Below, in pieces: positions 59,304 through 64,000 of a stretch of DNA of 64,000 nucleotides. Numbering within the stretch: position 1 is the stretch's first letter; each line of letters starts with the position of its first letter. Made by a program: the position numbers and the translations under genes. The stretch is from Paractinoplanes deccanensis (GTDB lineage Bacteria > Actinomycetota > Actinomycetes > Mycobacteriales > Micromonosporaceae): the NCBI RefSeq assembly GCF_016862115.1, contig NZ_BOMI01000006.1, forward strand, positions 32,285 to 96,284, read 5' to 3'. Below the pieces are notes generated by a model that ran no database searches, was not told where the DNA came from, and saw only the letters and a program-made list of their open reading frames with translations.

Positions 59304-59891
59304 CTATACCCCACGCCGCAGCAACGCCACCATCTGTCGTTCCCGCCGCAGCAGGGCTTCCGGGTCCCGTACGCCGAGGAAGCCGATCCGTGACGCGGCG
59401 CGCACCCCGTACTCGTAGAGGGGCGACGAGCCGGCGGCCGGGATGCCGAGCAGCGACCGGCCGCGCAGCCCGAGGACCTTGCCGGCCAGGAACCGCACCC
59501 GCGGCAGGTGCCAGGCGTGAGTGACCACCCCGAGCGGCCGCGCCGGTCCGAGGCCGAGCCCGTCGAGCAGCCCGTCCGCCGCGACGTGCAGCAGGTTCTC
59601 CAGCGTGCTGCGCGAGCGGCACTCGGCGCTCAGCTCGGCCACCCGGTCGAGGCCGGCGTCGCGGGCGGCCGCCACCATGAGCGCGGCCTCACGGCAGTCC
59701 GGCGGCGGCTCCGGCGCACCCTCCCGGGCCTGTGCCCAGCCACCGCTGAAGATCACGCGCCGGGGGCGGGCGCCGGCCGCGACGTAGTCGATCGCCGCCC
59801 GCACCCGGGCCAGGCTGCCCGGGGTGAGCCCCGCCGGGGTCACCCCGTTGCCGAGGACCAGCAGCGCGACCGCTACGCGATCTGCTGCCAC
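59304..59891 (-). CDS. YdcF/DUF218 family protein
   Basis: A 195-residue DUF218 protein of the YdcF/SanA type: VALLVLGNG near the start, VIFSGGWAQA, the acidic AELSAECRSRSTLENLLHVA motif (about 95-114) and GVVTHAWHLPRVRFLA. Members bind SAM-like or cell-wall precursors and are tied to envelope integrity. The GTG at 59891 overlaps the end of the MBL hydrolase gene by 19 bp. It sits between a hydrolase and a glycosyltransferase, so an envelope role is plausible. Confidence 0.8.
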   Translation of the reverse strand: MAADRVAVALLVLGNGVTPAGLTPGSLARVRAAIDYVAAGARPRRVIFSGGWAQAREGAPEPPPDCREAALMVAAARDAGLDRVAELSAECRSRSTLENLLHVAADGLLDGLGLGPARPLGVVTHAWHLPRVRFLAGKVLGLRGRSLLGIPAAGSSPLYEYGVRAASRIGFLGVRDPEALLRRERQMVALLRRGV

Positions 59892-60976
59892 CAGCCGTCC
59901 ACCGCCGGCGGGTTGTCGACGTCGACGCGCTCGCCCGGGCGCGGCACGGCCAGGCGCACGTCGCGGGCCTTCGCCTCGGCCCACGTGCGGTCGGCGGGCT
60001 CCGGCCACTCGTGCAGAGCCAGGTTGAACGTCGCCCAGTGCACCGGGATCATCAGGCCGCCGCGGACGTCGACGTGGGTGGCGACGCCGTCCTCGGGCAC
60101 CATGTGGATGTCCGGCCACGCGTCGCCGTACGCGCCGACCTGGATCAGCGTGACGTCGAACGGGCCGTGCTCCTCGCCGATCTCGGCGAAGCCCGGGAAG
60201 TAGCCGGTGTCGCCCGAGTAGAAGACCTTGCGCTCCGGGCCCTTGATCACCCAGCTGGTCCAGAGCGTCTCGTCGCGGCCGAGGCCCCGGCCCGAGAAGT
60301 GCCGGGCTGCCGTGGCGACGAACTCGAGCCCGGCGACCTTGTGCGTGTCGTTCCAGTCCATCTCGACGATGCGGGTGGCCGGCACGCCCCAGCGCTCCAG
60401 GTGGGCGCCGACGCCCAGCGGCACCAGGAACGGCGCCGCCTGGAGGTCGACCAGGTTGTGGATCGTCTCCATGTCGAGGTGGTCGTAGTGGTCGTGCGAG
60501 ATGAGCACCGCGTCGAGCGGCGGCAGGTCGCGCAGGGCCACCGGCGGCTCGTGCAGCCGCTTGGGCCCGGAGAGACGGGACGGGGAGCAGCGCTCGCTCC
60601 ACACCGGGTCGAGCAGCACCCGCTTGCCCTCGATCTCGACCAGCGCCGAGGAGTGGCCGTACCACGTGACGTGCAGGCCGTCGGCGGTGGCGCCCGGCGC
60701 CGGGGTGACCAGCGGGATGGGCTGGTGGGGGCGGCGGCCGTCGCGGTCCCGCAGGGTCGCGGCGAGCAGCCGGGGCATCGAGGAGAAGGCCAGCATGGTC
60801 GCCGGCAGGGTGTTGCGGAACTTGCCGTCGGCGTACTGCGGGGAGGCCTGCATGCGGGCCAGTCGCTCGCCCTTGGCCTTGGCGCCCATCTGGCGGGGAA
60901 TGTCCTTCGCCACCCAGACCGCCGCCGCGCCGAGAGCCAGCGCGATCAATGAACCCGTACGTCCTCGTTTCGCCAT
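59873..60976 (-). CDS. MBL-fold metallohydrolase, NAPE-PLD/UlaG-like
   Basis: A 367-residue metallo-beta-lactamase-fold hydrolase. An N-terminal hydrophobic segment (about 8-24; SLIALALGAAAVWVA) may anchor it. The metal motif is SHDHYDHLD (about 158-166), with VTWYGHSSALVEI before it and TARHFSGRG, SGDTGYFP and a PVHWATFNLALHE His near the end. The layout matches the NAPE-PLD-like phospholipase group. It is followed by the YdcF-like gene. Confidence 0.87.
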   Translation of the reverse strand: MAKRGRTGSLIALALGAAAVWVAKDIPRQMGAKAKGERLARMQASPQYADGKFRNTLPATMLAFSSMPRLLAATLRDRDGRRPHQPIPLVTPAPGATADGLHVTWYGHSSALVEIEGKRVLLDPVWSERCSPSRLSGPKRLHEPPVALRDLPPLDAVLISHDHYDHLDMETIHNLVDLQAAPFLVPLGVGAHLERWGVPATRIVEMDWNDTHKVAGLEFVATAARHFSGRGLGRDETLWTSWVIKGPERKVFYSGDTGYFPGFAEIGEEHGPFDVTLIQVGAYGDAWPDIHMVPEDGVATHVDVRGGLMIPVHWATFNLALHEWPEPADRTWAEAKARDVRLAVPRPGERVDVDNPPAVDGWWQQIA

Positions 60977-61066
60977 TGCCCCAGTCTGACCGCCGGATCA
61001 CGGCGTCCGCCACCGAGGTGCTCAGGTTGCCCACAGCATCCGCGGTGTATGAGACACTTTCCGGCC

Positions 61067-61645
61067 GTGACTGTCGACACCCTTCAGACCCAGCAGCAGC
61101 TTATCGTCCGTCAGCGCGTCCGGCTGATGGTCAACCAATACGAGATCCACGCCGTCTCCCCCGACGGCCGCGAGGCCGGCATGCTCGCCTTCGCCCAGCA
61201 GAAGCGCATGGCGTTCAAGGAGCAGGTCACCCTCTACACCGACGACACCAAGACCGTCCCGGTGCTCGGCTTCAAGGCCCGCCAGGTCATCGACCTGGGC
61301 GCCACCTACGACGTGGTGGACGCGGGCGGCGCGCCGATCGGCCTGTTCCGCAAGAACTTCAAGGAGTCGCTGATCCGCTCCACGTGGCACCTGGAGCAGC
61401 CCGGCTTCGGCGAGATGATCGGCCGCGAGACGAACGCGTGGGTCGCCGTGCTGCGCCGCTTCGTCGACAGCCTGTCCTGGCTCCCGTACCACTTCGAGTT
61501 CGTCATCGCGGACCGCCCGGTCTTCTCGGTCGTCAAGAAGTGGGGCCTGCGGGACAAGTACGTGGTGACCATCCACGACCCCCGGGTGGACCGCCGCCTG
61601 GTGGCCGCGATGTCCGTCGCACTGGACGCGCTGCAGGCCCGGTAA
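61067..61645 (+). CDS. LURP-one/scramblase-like protein
   Basis: A 192-residue protein of the LURP-one-related (tubby C-terminal-like) family: VNQYEIHAVSPDGREAGMLAFAQQKRMAFKEQ and VLGFKARQVIDLGATYDVVDAGG (about 22-95) and RPVFSVVKKWGLRDKYVVTI are characteristic. Members bind membranes or phosphoinositides; the bacterial role is unknown. The GTG at 61067 is preferred over ATG 61049, since GACACT lies 8 nt before it. Confidence 0.8.
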   Translation: MTVDTLQTQQQLIVRQRVRLMVNQYEIHAVSPDGREAGMLAFAQQKRMAFKEQVTLYTDDTKTVPVLGFKARQVIDLGATYDVVDAGGAPIGLFRKNFKESLIRSTWHLEQPGFGEMIGRETNAWVAVLRRFVDSLSWLPYHFEFVIADRPVFSVVKKWGLRDKYVVTIHDPRVDRRLVAAMSVALDALQAR

Positions 61646-61648
61646 TCT
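61643..61648 (+). promoter_or_regulatory. -10 hexamer TAATCT, leaderless start of the dNTPase gene
   Basis: TAATCT ends 7 nt before the ATG at 61656. Its TAA is also the stop codon of the preceding gene. Confidence 0.5.
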
Positions 61649-61655
61649 TGCCGGG

Positions 61656-63101
61656 ATGGACGATCCCCGGGCCCAGCGCCTCTTCGGCGACAGTCTCGTC
61701 GCCCCCGGTGACCTCGCGTCGAGCCCGTTCCGGGTGGACCGCGACCGGATCGTCAGCTCGCCGTTCTTCGCCCGGCTGGCCGGCGTCACCCAGGTGATCA
61801 GCCCTGGCGGCGCCGGCCTGCTGGTGCACAACCGCATGACGCACAGCCTCAAGGTCGCCCAGGTGGCCCGGGCGATCGCCGACCGGGTCGACGCCTCGCT
61901 CGCCGACAAGCTCGGCGGCTGCGACCCCGACGTGGTCGAGGCGGCGGCGCTGGCCCACGACCTGGGTCACCCGCCCTTCGGGCATCTGGGCGAACGGGTG
62001 CTCGACCGGCTGGCCCGCCACCGCCTGGGGCTCGACGACGGCTTCGAGGGCAACGCCCAGTCGTACCGCATAGTCACCAGCACCGAGATCCGCGGGCAGG
62101 CGACCATCGGGCTCAATCTCACCAATGCCGTACGGGCGGCCATCCTCAAATACCCGTGGACGCGCCGGGGCCGGGCGCGCCTGATGGACCCGCCGCCCCG
62201 CGGAGCGGCGCCGCCCGCCGACGACCCGTCCGGCGGCTCCCTGAAATTCGGCGCCTATTCGACCGAGGCGAACGACATGCTCGCCGCCCGCGCCCCGTTC
62301 GCGGGCCGGGTCGCCGACTGGCAGCAGACGGTCGAGGCCTCGGTGATGGACACCGCCGACGACATCGCGTACGCGATCCACGACCTCGAGGACGTGCACC
62401 GCGTCGGCGTCCTCCAGCAGGGCGCGGTCGCCACCGAGCTGATGGCCTGGCAGCGCTGGGGCCCCGACACCGACCTCACCCGGTCCGGCGGAGCGATCGA
62501 GTCGCTGCGCCGCCAGCTGCACCGCAAGGACGCCTGGATGGCCGACGACGAGGCGTTCGCGGCCGCCGTCGAGCTGGTCCGCGCCGAGCTGGTCGACGGC
62601 CTGCTGGCCCGCCCGTTCGACGGCTCGCTCGAGGCGGAGGCCCGGGTCGCGGCGTTCTCGGCCACCTGGACCCGGCGCCTGGTCGAGTCGTGCGAGACGA
62701 TCGCCGACCCGGCGGTCCGCTCCGGCCACGTGCAGCTCGCCACGGCCCAGTGGCACGAGGTGCAGATCCTCAAGTTCGTGCAGAACAGGTTCGTCCTGGC
62801 CCGCCCCGACCTGGCCCTGCACCAGCGCGGCCAGGGCCGCCTGCTGGCGTCGCTGGTCGAGGCGCTGACCGCCTGGCTGGAGGACCCCGACGAGGAGCAG
62901 CGCATCCCCCGCCGCCTGCAGGACCTGGTCGAGCTCGCCGACGCCGAGCTCCCCGGCGACACCCCCGGCCGCCTGCGCCGCGCCCGCGGCCGCGCGGTCA
63001 TCGACTTCGTCGCCGGCCTCACCGACCAGCAGGCGGTCGGCCTGATGGAGGCCCTGGGCGGCCGCTCCCGCCAGCTCTGGACGGATGCCTTCGTCCTCTA
63101 G
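61656..63101 (+). CDS. dgt: dNTP triphosphohydrolase (dGTPase-like HD protein)
   Basis: A 481-residue HD-domain dNTPase that releases triphosphate from dNTPs. The metal motif begins with the His in HNRMTHSLKVAQVAR (about 58-72) and AAALAHDLGHPPFGH (about 97-111); EGNAQSYRIVTS and VMDTADDIAYAIHDLED complete the active site. It probably balances nucleotide pools or guards against phage DNA. Its TAG is shared as CTAG with the convergent 64-residue gene. Confidence 0.9.
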   Translation: MDDPRAQRLFGDSLVAPGDLASSPFRVDRDRIVSSPFFARLAGVTQVISPGGAGLLVHNRMTHSLKVAQVARAIADRVDASLADKLGGCDPDVVEAAALAHDLGHPPFGHLGERVLDRLARHRLGLDDGFEGNAQSYRIVTSTEIRGQATIGLNLTNAVRAAILKYPWTRRGRARLMDPPPRGAAPPADDPSGGSLKFGAYSTEANDMLAARAPFAGRVADWQQTVEASVMDTADDIAYAIHDLEDVHRVGVLQQGAVATELMAWQRWGPDTDLTRSGGAIESLRRQLHRKDAWMADDEAFAAAVELVRAELVDGLLARPFDGSLEAEARVAAFSATWTRRLVESCETIADPAVRSGHVQLATAQWHEVQILKFVQNRFVLARPDLALHQRGQGRLLASLVEALTAWLEDPDEEQRIPRRLQDLVELADAELPGDTPGRLRRARGRAVIDFVAGLTDQQAVGLMEALGGRSRQLWTDAFVL

Positions 63102-63292
63102 TTGCGCACCCGGTTGTCCAGCGGCTGCGGCTGGCTGACCCACCACTCCTCGGGCACCATCGCGTACATCTCGTCCGCGATGGCCTTGAGATGGTCACCC
63201 GTCGCATGCCCGTGATGAGCGTCCGCGAGCCCCTTGACCCGCACGTACCATTCGGCGATTTGTTCGCATTTGACCGATACTTGATAGTCCAT
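63098..63292 (-). CDS. Small protein of 64 residues, function unknown
   Basis: A 64-residue soluble protein rich in Trp and His (EEWWVSQPQPL; ADAHHGHATGDH). The codon use is normal for this genome, it has a TAGGCT -10 hexamer 6 nt before its ATG, and it ends at the CTAG shared with the dNTPase gene. No family recognised. Confidence 0.65.
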   Translation of the reverse strand: MDYQVSVKCEQIAEWYVRVKGLADAHHGHATGDHLKAIADEMYAMVPEEWWVSQPQPLDNRVRN

Positions 63293-63298
63293 AGGCCG

Positions 63299-63304
63299 AG
63301 CCTA
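63299..63304 (-). promoter_or_regulatory. -10 hexamer TAGGCT, leaderless start of the 63292 gene
   Basis: TAGGCT on the minus strand ends 6 nt before the ATG at 63292. Confidence 0.5.
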
Positions 63305-63723
63305 AGACCGCCGGCCCACGATCGCCCCTCGATGCCCAACCGGGTGACCCGGCGGTACCGCCGCACGCGCCCGCTCTGCACTCCACTACAGCGGCCCGGG
63401 CGCTCACCCTCTCCCCCGCGGCCCGGCCATCTTTCCCGGTGATGTTGCCTCCATGGCACCGACCAACGGCGAGGAGGAACAGGCCGACGCACCGAAGACC
63501 GGGAACGACGGCCTGCGCGCAGGTGGCATGACCTGCCGGTGAGCCGCATCGACGAACCACGCCCCCTTGCCTCTCGACGACCGAAGCGACGGGCACGGCG
63601 CCAGGCAAGGGCGTGAGCTGGGCAAATGCTCAGCCGGTAGGCACTATCTCGTCGAAGCGTGGCAGACCCTCGCCACTATTCGTCGTGGACCCGCGCTGCT
63701 GGCCCTGTGCGACCATCCGGAGC
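63305..63723. other. Non-coding gap
   Basis: About 420 bp without a convincing gene: open frames lack conserved sequence and normal codon bias. A 29-codon frame at 63453-63542 (MAPTNGEEEQADAPK...) is the only one with some protein-like composition but has no clear ribosome site. The gap probably contains promoters for its flanking genes. Confidence 0.5.
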
Positions 63724-64000
63724 GTGACCGCCACCGAGCTCATCGCCCAGCTCGCCACCGCGTTGTTCGCCGGCGGCGGGGCGTGGCTCGCCGTGCGGGA
63801 GATCGCGAAGCAGATCGGCGAAACGAGGCGCGAGCGCATCCGCCAGCAGGGCGAGACCGAGCGGCTGACGATCGCCCGCGCGATGCCCCTGCCCGCGGCC
63901 GACAGCGCCCCGGCACAGAAGGCCGAGAGCGCCCCGGCACAGAAGGCCGAGAGCGCCCCGGCACAGAAGGCCGAGAGCGCCCTGGCGCAGAAGAAGGCCA
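63724..64000 (+). CDS. Partial gene: helical protein with AQKAESAP repeats, cut by window end
   Basis: The first 92 codons of a gene that continues past the window. It begins with a helical segment (VTATELIAQLATALFAGGGAWLAVREIA), then a charged helix (ETRRERIRQQGETERLTI) and four 8-residue repeats of AQKAESAP. The first segment could be a membrane anchor. The GTG start is supported by normal codon use from that point. No function can be given from this fragment. Confidence 0.55.
   Translation, partial: MTATELIAQLATALFAGGGAWLAVREIAKQIGETRRERIRQQGETERLTIARAMPLPAADSAPAQKAESAPAQKAESAPAQKAESALAQKKA
63901..63996 (+). repeat. 24-bp tandem repeat at the right edge
   Basis: Four 24-bp units from 63901, 63925, 63949 and 63973 (the last diverged) encode AQKAESAP-type repeats in the truncated gene. 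Confidence 0.85.

Noticed and set aside
63453..63542. 29-codon frame MAPTNGEEEQADAPK...
   Set aside because: No ribosome-binding site, no promoter element and no known relative; kept only as a note in the gap entry.
1..64000. CRISPR arrays, tRNA or rRNA genes, insertion sequences
   Set aside because: I saw no spaced direct repeats of CRISPR type, no cloverleaf-like or rRNA sequence and no transposase gene; tandem repeats present are inside coding frames.

Overview
The window is a 64-kb piece of chromosome from a very high-GC Gram-positive bacterium, almost certainly an actinomycete and most likely Micromonosporaceae (an Actinoplanes or Micromonospora relative; this is inference). The signs are GC-rich third codon positions, many GTG starts, at least fifteen genes whose -10 hexamer sits only 6 to 8 nt before the start codon (leaderless mRNAs), a biotin locus with the actinobacterial BioB helper BsaP, an ACT-GNAT acetyltransferase and an LPVTG surface protein. 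No rRNA, tRNA, CRISPR array, insertion sequence, prophage or biosynthetic gene cluster was seen. Coding density is about 95 percent.

Layout. 0-8.3 kb: a membrane GGDEF/EAL protein with a degraded EAL domain, a methyltransferase, polyphosphate glucokinase plus HAD phosphatase, a SpoU-type RNA methyltransferase, a CBS-domain membrane protein and an AlkA-like glycosylase. 8.4-13.0 kb: three exported envelope proteins, then a zinc anti-sigma factor and its ECF sigma factor, all on the minus strand. 13.0-15.6 kb: a non-coding gap with a CebR-like palindrome, then a methyltransferase/TetR pair with two tandem operators. 15.6-20.2 kb: biotin genes, bioF-bioD divergent from bioB-bsaP; BioD carries an unusual ~495-residue low-complexity N-terminus. 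20.2-24.7 kb: ACT-GNAT and ACT proteins, a Cys-rich micro-protein, a degenerate SDR and a second ECF sigma factor operon.

24.8-31.4 kb is the most remarkable part: an operon HerA - SbcD (Mre11) - SbcC (Rad50) - NurA-like nuclease, the gene set and order of the archaeal DNA-end resection operon, preceded by two perfect DnaA boxes. 31.4-46.2 kb holds assorted metabolic and signalling genes: an RmlD-like SDR, a nucleotide-kinase-like protein, an FAD oxidase/O-methyltransferase pair, an LLM flavoprotein, a membrane-tethered receiver domain, a half-length P450-like protein, a lipid-kinase-like protein, and a PfkB kinase-GH65 phosphorylase-DUF1697 operon.

46.2-64 kb: VOC and GNAT proteins, a K+ channel, an exported peptidase, an ATP-dependent DNA ligase and, 5 kb away, a LigD-type polymerase (end-joining enzymes), a HipA-like kinase/DUF3037 module, MsrB, a sortase substrate, a vanadium-haloperoxidase-like enzyme, an HTH regulator/MFS pair, a glycosyltransferase/YdcF/MBL-hydrolase group, a LURP-like protein, a dNTPase and a truncated gene at the right edge.

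Two genome-style features recur. Six of sixteen convergent gene pairs end by sharing one CTAG tetramer as both stop codons, and many same-strand neighbours are joined by ATGA or GTGA overlaps.
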